Below are positions 10,532-22,311 of a stretch of DNA of 64,000 nucleotides, piece by piece. Source of the stretch: Basidiobolus meristosporus CBS 931.73 (lineage: Eukaryota > Basidiobolomycota > Basidiobolomycetes > Basidiobolales > Basidiobolaceae). Each line of letters starts with the position of its first letter. Within the stretch, counting starts at the first letter, position 1. The stretch spans positions 1 to 64,000 of the forward strand of contig MCFE01000475.1 in the NCBI GenBank assembly GCA_002104905.1, given 5' to 3'. A program made the position numbers and the translations under genes. The notes below the pieces were generated by a model. It was not told the DNA's origin and ran no database searches. It saw only the letters and a list, made by a program, of their open reading frames with translations.

Positions 10532-13500
10532 CAAGCTGTCACTCTCTGCAATGTCAACTACTGCTATTACTGGAATTTTTCCCTCTGCTGAAAAGTTGGA
10601 TGGATCTAACTACCAAGTGTGGAAGGTGAAGATGAAGATGCTGCTACAAGAAAGAGGCCTTTGGGATATTGTCATGGGAGAAGAATTCCCTCCTAAAAAC
10701 GTGGGAGAGGAAGCCTTGAAGTACCAGAAGAAAGAACAAAGTGCCTTTAACTGCATTTGCCTTAATGTCAAGGACAAATTGCTAATTCAATGCTCAAGAG
10801 CAAAAACGGCAAAGAATGCCTGGAAGGCATTAGAAGACACCTACTAGTCATGTTCAGCTGCCAAGAAAATGTATCTGAGAAGAAAATTCTTTGCTACAAA
10901 GATGCTGCCAGGAGAAGAAATGAAAAATCTAATTAACAGAATTACCCTGCTAGTAGATGAGATGGAATCTGTGGGCATACCAACTACTGATGAGGATGTG
11001 ATAGTTACCATCCTGAATAGCCTGACAGACAAGTTTCAGGGCCTTGTATCAGCCCTAGAGTCCAGAACTGAAGATTTGACCCTAAATTATGTATATGGAA
11101 GGCTCCTGGATGAAGAATTAAGAAAATCAAGTGCCAATAAGAAGGAAGAAGAAAATGCTTTAATAAGCAATGATAACCAACAAAGGAGGTACCCAAGACC
11201 CTACAAAGGCAACAGCAACCTATTTTGCAACTACTGCAAAAGGAAAGGACACACATCAGACCGGTGTTTCAAAAAGAGAGATTATCAGCAAAAGAAGCCT
11301 GAATATGGAAATGCTGCAACAACTGAAGATAGACTATTCATATCTGCACTAAATATGACCACAAACAAGGATTCTCAGATGTGGTATATTGACTCTGGAG
11401 CTTCTCAACACTTTACACACCAAAAAGAACTTTTTACCCAATATCAAGAAATTCCAATTAAGAAGGTTTTCATGGGTGACAATAGAACACTTGATGCAGT
11501 GGGAGAAGGAACTATCCAAGTAAACCTTAGAAGCAGTGAAGGAAGCCATACACTGACCTTTAAAGAAGTACTCTATGTACCAGAAATAGCCAAAAACCTA
11601 CTCTCTGTAAGCAAGGCCACAGCAGAAGGACTCAGTTTCAGTTTTGACAATTCTGGATGCAGGATCACTGATCAAAATGGTGCTCATATTGCTTTGGGCA
11701 TCAGAGATCAGAATCTATACAAGTTGACTTATATTCCATCATATCTGGAAGCCAATATAAGTAACTTAAATGAAGAAGCACCAATGCTTTGGCACAGGAG
11801 ATTAGGACACATCAATTTTGATTATTTGCATAAAATGATCAAAGATCAGCTAATTTCTGGAGTGAAAATTGATCCCCCAGCTAATTTGGAGCACTGTGAA
11901 GCCTGCATATATGGGAAACAAGCCAGACAACCGTTCAAGAGCTCTGGGTTAATCAAAACTAAGAAAAAATTAGATCTAATTCACTCAGATCTGTGTGGAC
12001 CTATGCAAAATTTATCCTTAGGCGGGATGAAGTATTTAATCACTTTTATTGATGATTATACAAGATACACATGGGTCTACTTCATGGAGAGAAAGGAAGA
12101 AGCTCTGTCTAAGTTCAGGGAGTTTAAAGCCATGGTGGAGAGAGAAACTGGTGAAAAAATCAAGAAAATACGCTCTGACAATGGTGGAGAATATACCTCA
12201 AAACTCTTCATCCACTTCTGCAAAATTCATGGGATAAAGCAAGAGACTACTGTACCATACTCCCCACAGCAAAATGGAGTAGCAGAACAAGCTAACAGAT
12301 CAATAATTGATATGGCAAGATCTATGATCCATGATCAAAAATTATCCTATGATTTTTGGGCGGAATCAGTTGCCACTGCTGTATATCTTAAAAATAGGAG
12401 TTATAACAGAATACTTCGTGATTCTACTCCACTTGAAGCATGGTATGGATACAGACCAAGTGCAGAACATCTAAGAATATTTGGGTGTACAGCATATGCC
12501 AAAAAACTGGCCGGAAATCAGTCAAAATTTGAGCCAAAAAGTGTAAAATGCATATTTTTAGGCTACTGCAATGAGAGTAAGGCATACAGACTCTACAATA
12601 CCGAAGCAAAGAAGCTGATCAAGTCCAGGGATGTGTTGTTTGATAAAAATTCAAAATTTTCACAAAAAATGACATCAGATGATGACGAAAATTTGATCTC
12701 AAGTCCACCAATTGTCAGGATTGAATCAGAGTAAAACAATGAAAATTTTTTCACTCCAGAGGACTCTACAACCGTGGTTCAGCCAGAATCAGTGCCCAGG
12801 AATATCCCAGAAGTGATCATTCCAGTATCAAATGCCCGGAGATCAAATCGGACAAGAAATAGCCCAAATTACTATATCAATGAGGGTACAAACTTAGCCT
12901 ATGCCTATTCAGTCCATATTGATGAACCCCAGACTGTAAAAGAGGCCCTAAATAGCCCTCAGACAAAGTTTTGGAGATCTGCAATGACTGAGGAATATCA
13001 GGCCCTGATGGAAAATCAAACTTGGGACTTAGTCTAATTACCAATCAACCAAAAATCAATTGGATGCAGATGGGTCTGCAAGACAAAATACAAGGCTGAT
13101 GGCACAATTGAAAGATACAAAGCAAGACTTGTAGCCAAAGGATACTCTCAAACAAAAGGACTTGACTATACTGAGACCTTTGCACCGGTAGCCAAGTTTA
13201 AATCCATCAGATTAATATTGGCTATTGCAGCCAAATATAAGTTTTTTATTCATCAAATGGATGTAAAAACTGCATTTTTGAATGGAGAACTTGATGAGGA
13301 CGTGTATATGGACCAGCCTGATGGGTTTGTTGACCAAAATAACCCCCATTTGGTCTGCAAGCTTAAAAAGTCACTCTATGGTCTCAAACAATCACCAAGA
13401 GCCTGGAATTGCAAGATAGATTCTTATTTGGAATCTTTGAGTTTCAAAAGGAGTAATGCTGACTATAGTATATACTATAAGCCAGATAGAGCAAGTCCAG

Positions 13501-14495
13501 TTCTATTAGCTCTATATGTGGATGATCTTATTATAGCCGCCAATAACCTAGAAACATTGGAAGAGACTAAATCCAGCCTATCTAAGGAGTTCAAGATGTC
13601 CGATCTAGGAGAACTTAGTTACTACTTAGGGATTAAGTTCTCCATAGACAGAAGTACCCAGACTATTACCCTAAGCCAATCCAAGTATATTCAAGATATA
13701 CTAAAGAAGTACAAAATGGAAGACTGTAAACCGGCAGCTACCCCAATGGAGACAAACCTTAACTTGATCAAAACTCAACCAAATCAAGAGAGCTTGGTGC
13801 CATCTGAAAGCCCTGACTTTCCTTATCAATCTATGGTCGGCAGTCTGATGTATATCATGCTTGGAACACGTCCAGATATCTCATATTCAGTGGGAGTTGT
13901 CAGCCAACATAATCAGAACTATGGATCTGATCATATTGCAGCAGTTAAGCGGATTTTTAGATACCTAAAAGGAACTGCTGATATCTGCTTAAGATACACT
14001 TATAAGGACTCAGAACAAGATCTTGTGGGATACTCTGATGCAGATTGGGGACAAAATTTGGAAGACAGAAGATCCACCACAGGATACACCTTTCTTTACT
14101 GTAAAGGAGCAATTTCATGGAATTCAAGAAAGCAACCAACCGTAGCACTTTCTACTACAGAGGCAGAGTATATGGCAGCCTGTGAAGCTACAAAAGAAGC
14201 AATGTGGTTAAGAAAGCTCTTTACAGATTTAGGCCTATGTCAAAAAACGCCTATTACTTTATTTCAAGATAATCAAGGATGTATACAATTAGGTAGAAAT
14301 CCAACTTTTCATGCTAGAACCAAGCACATAGATATTAGACATCATTTCATACGTGAAGCTATAGAGAATAACTTAGTTAGCTTAGTTTACTGTCCTACAG
14401 ATGAAATGATTGCAGACATATTTACCAAACCATTAGCTAGAGACAAGTTTGAATATCTTAGGTCAAAATTAGGACTAGTCAGTATGAACATTTAG
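10524..14495 (+). pseudogene. Copia gag-pol polyprotein with three nonsense codons
   Basis: One reading frame of 1,324 codons runs from 10524 (or ATG 10551) to TAG at 14493 with stops only at 10845 (TAG), 12732 (TAA) and 13035 (TAA). Gag opens with KLDGSNYQVW, and a CCHC knuckle CNYCKRKGHTSDRC lies near 11227. Protease has the DSGA active site in WYIDSGASQHFT near 11386. Integrase has the HHCC finger (HRRLGH to CEAC) and D, D, E residues in IHSDLCGP, IRSDNGGEY and QQNGVAEQ. Reverse transcriptase has TAFLNGELDEDVYM and LYVDD. RNase H has GYSDADW and TTEAEYMA. The truncated relative at 46402 has CAG where 10845 has TAG, so that stop is a C-to-T change. The other two stops sit outside catalytic motifs. 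Confidence 0.93.
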
Positions 14496-14497
14496 CT

Positions 14498-14506
14498 GAG
14501 TGGGAG
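14498..14506 (+). promoter_or_regulatory. Polypurine tract of the copia element
   Basis: GAGTGGGAG immediately precedes the 3' LTR and follows the polyprotein stop by two bases, the position used for plus-strand priming. Confidence 0.7.
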
Positions 14507-14856
14507 TGTTGTAAAAATTTGTATTTCCACCTAAATATTCACCTAACTTAGTCACTTAGATCAGCACCTTCAAATCCTAGAGAATACTGACCAAATTCCT
14601 TGTTGGGATTTACTTAGAATATTTTTCACCAAAATGCCAGGTACCCAGAACATGAAAATTCTCAAAGTTGTCCAAACAGCCCCAAACTTTGCACACATGT
14701 TCTTGGGACCTTCATTAACCTATTCTACGTGTTTGTAATGCCAAGACCAGGTAAAAGTATAAATACTACTTTTACATTCAATAAATCATTAAGTGAAAAC
14801 CACATAATCTACTTGTTCTCCAAATCACTTCCAATATCTCCAAGACTCTTACAACA
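14507..14856 (+). repeat. 3' LTR of the copia element
   Basis: It is 350 bp, the same length as the 5' LTR, with four differences by eye (near positions 98, 117, 208 and 303 of the LTR). The close match points to a recent insertion. Confidence 0.9.
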
Positions 14857-15589
14857 ATAATCACACAACTGGCTAATGGAAGTTATTGTCAGTTAATATC
14901 ACTTGAGGAAAGCCACCAACAGTTTAGAAGAATCCTGTGAGTAATGAGGTGCCAATGTGCTATAAGATGTGATAATAAACCTGTGATACTCAATCTACTC
15001 CATAGCACTAATTGCTTCCAAGGTTAAAGTGGGTTTCTAGCATATAATGATAGATTCAATAACTGATCTTACTTTTGTTGTTTCTACACATTTGCAGCTG
15101 CAATCAGTATCTCAGGCCAATGCTGTGTACTCCAGTAAGGTTGACTCTGGGTTGACATTTATATATTTTCATGAGTTTCCTATGAGACATGGAATCCTTA
15201 CCTCTTCAGATTATTATATCATTGATCAACCAGCACCAGGTGTGCACCTTGAGCCATTTCAACACAACCATACCCATTGGTTTCAATGCCCCAAATATAT
15301 ACAGCTGATACAGTTCCAGACTGTATAGGCTGTTACAAGTTGCAAGAGTCATACAGATATTGGAGTTAGTTAGATGACCAAATAGATTACCTGGCTTTCA
15401 CTCAATGCTTTACTGAATGACAAAGCTACATTGATACTTATCCAGGATTATGGCAATCAGTCACATTCATTGTGCTTAGAAAGATTGTATTAATATCTGT
15501 ACAGAGCTGGAGCACATTGGCCTAACTTGTTAAGCTATACACTCTATTAACATGACTTTTGAGCAGATATATTTGAAGCAAATCATATT
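14857..15589. other. CpG-poor AT-rich stretch, no gene seen
   Basis: Short unrelated frames only. This begins the nearly CpG-free block that runs to about 19,700. Confidence 0.5.
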
Positions 15590-16265
15590 GTGAGTTTGGT
15601 TACTACCCTTATGTACTCCCGTAACTTGGTCACTTGTGTGTGCAAGTCTCAGAGTATTTGTTTAAGTACCTTGCTCAGATTTACCTGGAATGCTTCACCA
15701 AAACATCAACTATGGAGGACATTATATATTGAAAGGTTGTCCAGACACCTCCAAGCTCAACACAAGTACTCTTGCAACTTTGCCAAGAATATTTAAGTGC
15801 TTGTCTTATAAGGACTGTATAAATATAACAATGACACACATACTTTCAATTATTTGTCAGGCTGGAACCACAAAATGCACTGGTTGTTTCAGTCATTGAC
15901 AAATTCTCCAAAGCTCTCACAATAGGTGATGAACTGCAAGCTGTGACTGTCTGAAATGCCTGTTACTAGGATCACTGGAATGGTCTCCTCTGTCTGAAAG
16001 GTGAAGATGAAGATGATGCAACAGCAAAATGGCCTTTGAGATATGCTCATAGGAGAAGAATGTCCTCCTAAAGAATACTTGAGCAGAGATTGAGGGCTTT
16101 GGGACAACTTTGAGAATGATCATAATCCAAGTACCTGATAATTTGGTGAAAATATTCCAAGTAAATCCCAACAAGAAATTTGGCCAGGACAGAATGCTAA
16201 TCAGGGAATAAGATTTATGTAACTAAGTTAGCATGAATATTCAGGTGACAACTTAATAATTACAA
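15590..16265. repeat. Old copia LTR and gag relics, in both orientations
   Basis: From 15590 to about 15925 a plus-strand LTR copy is recognisable by scattered matches (CCGTAACTTGGTCACTTG, AGGTTGTCCAGACA, CTCTCACAATAGG). It is followed to about 16080 by the start of gag, including AAAGGTGAAGATGAAGATG. From about 16100 to 16265 a second LTR piece runs on the minus strand and ends TTACAACA-like. These are much older than the complete element. Confidence 0.65.
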
Positions 16266-17599
16266 CATATTAGCTATGTTGAGCTGTTAAGAAAATGTAT
16301 CTAAGACCAAAGTTCCCATGACTGAAGCTCCCAAAAAAGGTTATTGGTGCCAAAAAAGATCATCACAACAATCCCAATGACCTTAAAAATATTCATGATT
16401 TTGAGTTGATTAATTAATGCTAAAGTTGTAAGCTTAGGTATCATTGAGAGTGGTTGGAGAGACCTGCAAACCATCTGTGGCCTTTTGATGTTTGATTGTG
16501 CATATATAGAGCAACTCAAAGGAGATAGAGTTTTGGTATACTTTTGTCAGCTTGGTAAATATGGTAATAGTATAATTTTGTAAAAATATTTCTGGCAACT
16601 GTTTAGGTTTAATGGCAATAGCTGAACAATCTGGTTCTGGCCACAATTATTGCTGGCTTTACAGCTTGTAATACTTAGGACTTCAGACAGCTTTTCAGTA
16701 ATTTCTTCCTCTCACTGCTCCCACAACTCCCGCAAAAGAAATCTTGAAGCTCAATTTTTCAAGTCCAAGTTGGTTGATGCAGAGTTGAATTTAAATTTAT
16801 GTATGGACATCTCATTGATACATTTATGAAGGAAGGCAATGATAAATAAGTTCTTGATATGAGTAATCCTCAGTGGGATGACTGATGTATATCACAATTT
16901 TCAACAAAAATATTGAGCATGCAACTCTAACCTGTAGTGATTAGATTTGATGTCCACTGCTTTATCAATTAAGCTAATCATATATATTATTCCACTTTTC
17001 TGATATAGGATATACAAATGAGAAGCAGTGGCTATTGATTATGACTCAGAGTAGGTAACACTGTGCTTGCAAAACAGGTAAAAACTAATTATTTATCATC
17101 AACAGCTAGATGGATTTATATAGAGATAGTCCTGGGAGAAAAGCTGCCAAAAGAAGCTTCAATACTTGCTCAATAGCCTGTGTCATCCATGAAGGGACCA
17201 ATTGTTAGTGGCCATTTTAAAGAGTTTGATTTGTAGTGCTCAAGTAATTGCTAACAAAAACTATGAATTATACTCTGAAATACACCCTGCAATTGAGGGG
17301 ATTCTTCACCTGAAAGGTCTTGTTTATTGGACCTGTAATATCAGTATTTAGTTAGGACACTATAAGATGCTTTAACAGTGCTCTCTAAAGTCCATCTGTG
17401 TATGATAGATTTGCTCCTAACTTGTATGACGCATCAGCAATTTGAAATTAGTTCATAGACCTTTCTCTTGTGATATTTTAGGGTACAGCCCATTGTAACT
17501 CTTACTTCAGTCTACTTTCATTTCTGGCTAGTACAAGCTATGCTAGAGTCAAGAGACTTGCTCATAAAGTTTCATTGTACTGGTCATTCATTTTCTCTG
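16266..17599. other. CpG-poor desert, no recognisable gene
   Basis: The stretch is AT-rich with short frames only. It probably consists of further unrecognisable repeat debris, given its flanks. Confidence 0.4.
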
Positions 17600-18150
17600 C
17601 TTGGCTCTTTATATTCTTGATGGCATTGTGCTTTGTATGTAAATTGTATGTCAAAATGCTCTGTTTTGCCTGTTTTGAGCTTGACCAGATCTTTGAGTTC
17701 TTTAAGTTCCAGACATATGGTGACAAGGTAACTTAGGTGATCCATTGTTGTATACCAAGTACTACATAAAAGGAGGACTTCTGTGTTGCAAAGATAGCTT
17801 AGACACAATTGGCATGGAGGACTTGACATATGTGTTTATCCCATTAAAGTTTGGCTTTTCTGACATACTCCTAAAAGTTTTTGAGTACCTCTGTGGTATC
17901 ATGTATTCTAGGATGGTAAGTGGATACCATCATATGTTGAACCTCAGTCAGAGAGTTCCTCTAGGGCATCCAAGCTGCATGAAGATTTCCAGTTAAAGAA
18001 TCTACTGCATTGCTTGTACTTGATGCTGACATGGCTTTTTCTATGCATAACTTAGTGGTATGGGCAACTGATGTCACAACAAACCTGCTTCCTTTTGTAG
18101 CTTCAGGTAAGATCTCAATAAAGTCAACTCCCCAGTGGTAAAATTACACA
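17600..18150 (-). pseudogene. Ty3/gypsy integrase relic
   Basis: On the minus strand the integrase core is legible in broken frames. WGVDFIEILPEATKGSRFVV near 18090 matches the first catalytic aspartate segment. EIFMQLGCPRGTL near 17960 matches the LGCPR segment, and STYHPRIHDTTE near 17915 matches the YHPQTNGxxER segment. Several stops and at least two frame changes separate them. It is a fragment of an element distinct from the gypsy copy at 55372. Confidence 0.65.
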
Positions 18151-18892
18151 ACCTGTGACTCTGATGCTGCATATTCATTGTTATACTTAAAGATCTCTGC
18201 CATGGTAGTGTAGGAGACCTCCTTGGATATGCTTTACCATCTAAGGAATGTAAGGTTTCAGGTCTGCACAACAATCTCTGAGCTCAAATTGTTGGTGTCT
18301 CATTTACACTGTTTATTGCAATAAAATCTCATGCTCTTTAGGCCTCCTTAATGCTCTAAGTGTCTCCAAAGACCTCTATGGGTTCTTGGGCACTGCCTTG
18401 AAAAGCTCCTTGATGGCAAGTCTGAGGTATTACAGTTGGAAGTAGGTGCAGTGATCAAGAGCTAATCCATAAGAGGGAGTATTACTGAGAGAAGATATGG
18501 TTTACTGACTCCCTTATATGCTTTTCCTGATAGTTAAGTTATTTACAATGACAAAACTCTAGAAGATTCCAGGGACTGATGGCAATCTTAACAACATCAT
18601 AATTGGATAGGTATTGTCTGATGATATACTCTAAAGTCCTAAAAGGCACATCACAGTCAACCAATGAGTAGTCACTGATCAGAATCCTGTGTAACATAGG
18701 GCTACCTTATACAGTATGGAACAGCAAGGATTGTAGATACTTTACTGATTGCATATTTGAGTACTATAGAGAATAGCAAATGCTAATGACTAGGCAGCAT
18801 AGGTAATGTACAGAGAGAATACCAACAATATGGGCAAAGAGCAGTAAGTCCATAGTTGAACCTCTACTGAGTGATAGCTTAGACCTCATAAC
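18151..18892. other. CpG-poor stretch with a possible reversed LTR1/LTR2-like relic
   Basis: Between about 18470 and 18770 the sequence resembles a minus-strand copy of the LTR1/LTR2 promoter region (loss of match is heavy). Otherwise I see nothing here. Confidence 0.3.
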
Positions 18893-19375
18893 CTGCTGTA
18901 AGAGTTTTGGAGATACTGGAAGTGATTAAGCAAGCAAGCAGTTATATAGTTTTGACTTAATGCTCAATTCAATGTAGAAGTAGTAATTTTTTTCTTTTAT
19001 ATGGTCTTGCCAAAAACATGTAGAATATGTTTGCAAAGACTCCAAGTGCTGGAAGAGCCTTGGAGATATAGATGGCACCATTAGATCTTGTAGTTTTCAA
19101 ATAAGGATTTATTGAATGTAAAGGTAGTATTTATACTGATCATGGTCTTGGCAGAAGAACCTTTTAGATATATTCAACAAGGGCCCAAGAGCATGTGAGC
19201 AAAGTCTGGGGCTGTCTGGACCACTTTACAATTGTCATTATCTGGGCACCTGATGTTTTGGTAAAAATGTTCCAAGTCCCAACAAGCAATTTGGGCAGGG
19301 TTATCTAAGATTTATAGACTATGATCTAAGTGACTAAGTCAGAAGAATGTTTTGGTGTAATTACTGAACTTATAA
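18893..19375 (-). repeat. Two overlapping old copia LTR relics, minus orientation
   Basis: Starting at TGCTGTAAGAGTTTTGGAG and again near 19060, the reverse complement of the copia LTR is recognisable through GGATTTATTGAATGTAAA, GGGGCTGTCTGGAC and CCCAACAAGCAATTTGG. The end near 19375 reads TTATAACA, an eroded terminus. Confidence 0.65.
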
Positions 19376-19706
19376 CATCTAGGAGGTACAGAAGTTTGCT
19401 TTGGAAATATAGAAAAGTTGTTGCTACCAAAGTTGTATATAAAGGGTAAACAGAGATGCAGAGACTATTGATAAGAATTGGCAAAGACATCTGGAGTCTT
19501 GATAAACTGATCAAAGTTGATACTTTATTGGCAGTAGTTGGAAGGATGAGCAAACCACTTGTTGGATTATTCCATATTTGCATGGATTAACAAGAGCACC
19601 AACAGAAAGGTTATCAAGTAGTAGCCAAGTACATAGAAAGTTATTAAGTAAAAGTATATTAAAGTGATCTAGCATTGTGGAATGCATAAAAGGTTGTTAA
19701 AGTGAC

Positions 19707-20771
19707 CTAGCACCATGGACCGAATTTAAGATCCCAATAGGTCATATGTGAAATAACGTCTACAGGTTGATAGCCACGGATGCAGTCATTATCCTCGGTC
19801 AACTGACCGTCATTGCAGTTGACGGTTTTACCGGTAAACCAGTGAATATATACTTCATGGGGAGAATGCTGGAATCCAAATGACTCAGGTGGCAAGTGAG
19901 GAACGGGGTCGTTCTTGGATGTAACACGAATCATGTTGGTACCGAGAGTTGAATTGGACAGCGTTTGGAAAGCTAATTGAGCAAATCTCTGATTCCCGAC
20001 TCTTGGCTGCCCGTAGGTGTGAAGAAGGATCTTGGAAGGATTAATGGTTTTGGTTGGCGGGGTAATACAACGCGGGCTCTTGGGGTTTAGCAAATGATTT
20101 TTGATCTCCATCGCACCATGAACAGCAACCGCACCACCCTGTAATATGCGCGTTAACGAGCAGTTCGATCCAATTCTATTCTCTGACCAACTTACCAACG
20201 AATGGCCGGTCACTAGAAGCTCATAATCATCAGGATTGCTGGGAAGTTGATCTACAACCTGCTTCAATCCGGAGATCACGTCTTCGGACACGCTGTTGAA
20301 AGCTTTCAGGAATCCTCCGTGAACAAGGGTGCCCTTCTCAGTGTTAGGGTACTGGAAGTCTAGCGGAAGGAAATCAAGATCGTGAACCCAGTTACGAATG
20401 TTAGAGGACCTTTCAGAAAAGCGGGCAGGTTAGATATGGGGGTATGTAGATAACCAGGTTGATCCATACCCTCTAAACGCTACAATGATGGTTTTTTCTT
20501 TGTGGTTGACACCAACATAGCCGGCTAGCCCACTGAGCAAGTCTTCAAAGTACGATGTTACTTTGACTTCCCCCACACATCTGCTGCCACAGTCCCACTT
20601 GAGAACTCGAGGCTTCAGGCAGTAGCTGGCGGCTGCATAACTACCGTGACGGATCAACATATCCTTGATCTCTGCACTTACTTCAGAGCCATCGCGTTTG
20701 GCCAGAGGAGCAGCAGTCAAAGAAGAGATGGCTGCACAGCAGAAAGTCAAGGCAGAAAGAAGCTTCATCAT
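19707..20771 (-). CDS. Secreted class 3 (Rhizomucor-type) lipase
   Basis: Hydrolyses acyl-glycerol esters outside the cell. Three exons (20470-20771, 20196-20409, 19707-20138) with introns of 60 and 57 nt give 315 residues. The second intron splits the nucleophile motif, and splicing restores GHSLGG with serine 171. The triad is completed by aspartate 249 in NDPVPHLPP and histidine 303 in ISHMTYW, in the spacing of fungal lipase 3 enzymes. Residues 1-20 form a signal peptide (KLLSALTFCCAAISSLTAAP) followed by a KR site at about 25-26, suggesting propeptide processing. Paired cysteines support secretion. ATG 20771 and the next codon ATG are both possible starts. The second intron is a multiple of three without stops, so retention would give an inactive insertion. 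The gene sits alone, next to the repeat block. Confidence 0.93.
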
Positions 20772-20815
20772 GATGATATCCCAGCGTCTGAGGTGTAGCC
20801 AGCTTTTGTGAGGGC

Positions 20816-20823
20816 CTTATATA
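20816..20823 (-). promoter_or_regulatory. TATA box of the lipase gene
   Basis: TATATAAG on the minus strand lies about 45 bp upstream of the lipase ATG. Confidence 0.5.
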
Positions 20824-22311
20824 CTAGATTGACGTTACTCGGCTCATTTTCTTGTGATTTTTCTTCTCATGGATGCTCCACAAACCTTTAGTATCCTTCC
20901 ATGAACCCAAGTAAAATCTCAACCACATCGATAGTCTTTACGCTGTAGAGACATGTGAAAGTACTCACGAATAGATGGTGCTGCCACAAGAATTACTAAT
21001 TCGGGACCATCCATGAGAACCTCCAGCAAGAGCAGCCAAAAGCATACGCTCGGAAAAACTCAACGTCTGCTTTGTGGTTTAGTCTGTGAATTGTACCTCG
21101 TTCTCCTGCATAGTGGAATGTAATTGATCAATAAATACACAGCGTATGCGGTGTAATATTTATCAGGTCCTCAGCATCCACAAGGACCGCGATTCTACTT
21201 TACCAACTGATAGATTTGCTATATTTAACGAGCATTCTTTGGTCCACAATGTTTGTTTCTATATCTAGACCTGCACAACCTGGTGGTATCCGCCGAAAAC
21301 AACTGGTCGCAGATATCCGGTTGTATGTTTTTTTACCTTTTCTCTTCTCAGCCTGGACTTGTGCTGGTAGATAGTATGAATGGTCCGTCGACTTGGAGAA
21401 TGGCAAACAAGTCGGAATTGCGGTTTCTTTTTGCATTCATCGGTAATCGAAACGAAGCATGCAATATCGCATACGGTCATTTGCATTATCTCAGATATCC
21501 TCACATGTCTTCAAACTAGTGTCACTTTATGTTAACCACGTACACTTTGTGCACTGGATTATTCCAATTGGAGCTTTGGCCATATACTAGGCAGCCCCTA
21601 TTTGGCAATGATATGCTAGCCGGTAAGAATCGGCGGATTGATTGTTACCCTAAATATGCATGATCGGAGATCACTGCATTACCTAGGCATTGTTCAATCG
21701 ATACAATGTGTTGATTCCAGGTATCACTGAATCATGACCACTCCCAACATCATTAATATTGTCTTGAGGATATGTCGACAATAATGAAGCAATTTGGCCA
21801 AACATCATCCCCCTGCCAGTCACAGTATATCCAAAATCTGGTGTTTGGGCAACCATGTTTTACTAAGTTTCATTATTGGTTGGGTGGACATATATTAAGC
21901 AATGAGCTGTATGTTGCAACTTCGTATTTATGCGCTCTAGCTTAAGAACTCTACTATTTCCTGGCCAAATTCTCTGTTGGGATTTACTTCGAACATATAT
22001 ACGAAAACAACCCTAGATTACCAGGAGTCCTCGTTGGGAGTCAGGTGACTTCATTTAAAATAACTCCTACTCCGCTCGTGACCCATGATGTATTACATAC
22101 CCCTGAATTCAAGACTCACGGCTAAATTGTTGATAAATATGATACATTTATTACTAATCAACCGCGAATACTATCAGAACAACAGTAAACAAACTATGTA
22201 GCAGCGAGGAGCATTAGGGCTTGAGGGTGAATAAGTGATTACTTCAAGCCAAGAGAATTAATGTAATTTTGAAATGCTGAGGATATCAAAGGACCTCCCT
22301 ATAATACTAGC
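20824..22311. other. Intergenic between lipase and ERG6, with a small LTR relic
   Basis: No gene is recognised. About 50 bp near 21955-22010 (CTGGCCAAATTCTCTGTTGG and following) match the copia LTR body on the plus strand. The last 70 bp are the ERG6 3' end region. Confidence 0.5.

Larger units (their letters stand above)
10170..14856 (+). mobile_element. Structurally complete Ty1/copia retrotransposon
   Basis: The element has two 350-bp LTRs (10170-10519 and 14507-14856) differing at four positions by eye. An identical 5-bp flank ATAAT lies on both sides (10165-10169 and 14857-14861), which is a target-site duplication. A primer-binding site directly follows the 5' LTR and a polypurine tract directly precedes the 3' LTR. 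Domain order is gag, protease, integrase, reverse transcriptase, RNase H, which defines the copia order. It is recent but disabled by three in-frame stop codons. It may still move if supplied with proteins in trans, since all terminal signals look intact. Confidence 0.95.

Noticed and set aside
10845-13037. In-frame TAG/TAA in the copia frame as a sign of stop-codon reassignment
   Set aside because: Host genes such as RPL36, ERG6 and NAP1 end at normal stops at the expected lengths, and the related copia copy has a sense codon at the first site.
19707-20291. Reading the lipase C-terminal exon straight through its intron
   Set aside because: The 57-nt insert has perfect GT-AG ends and splits the GHSLGG nucleophile elbow, which splicing restores.
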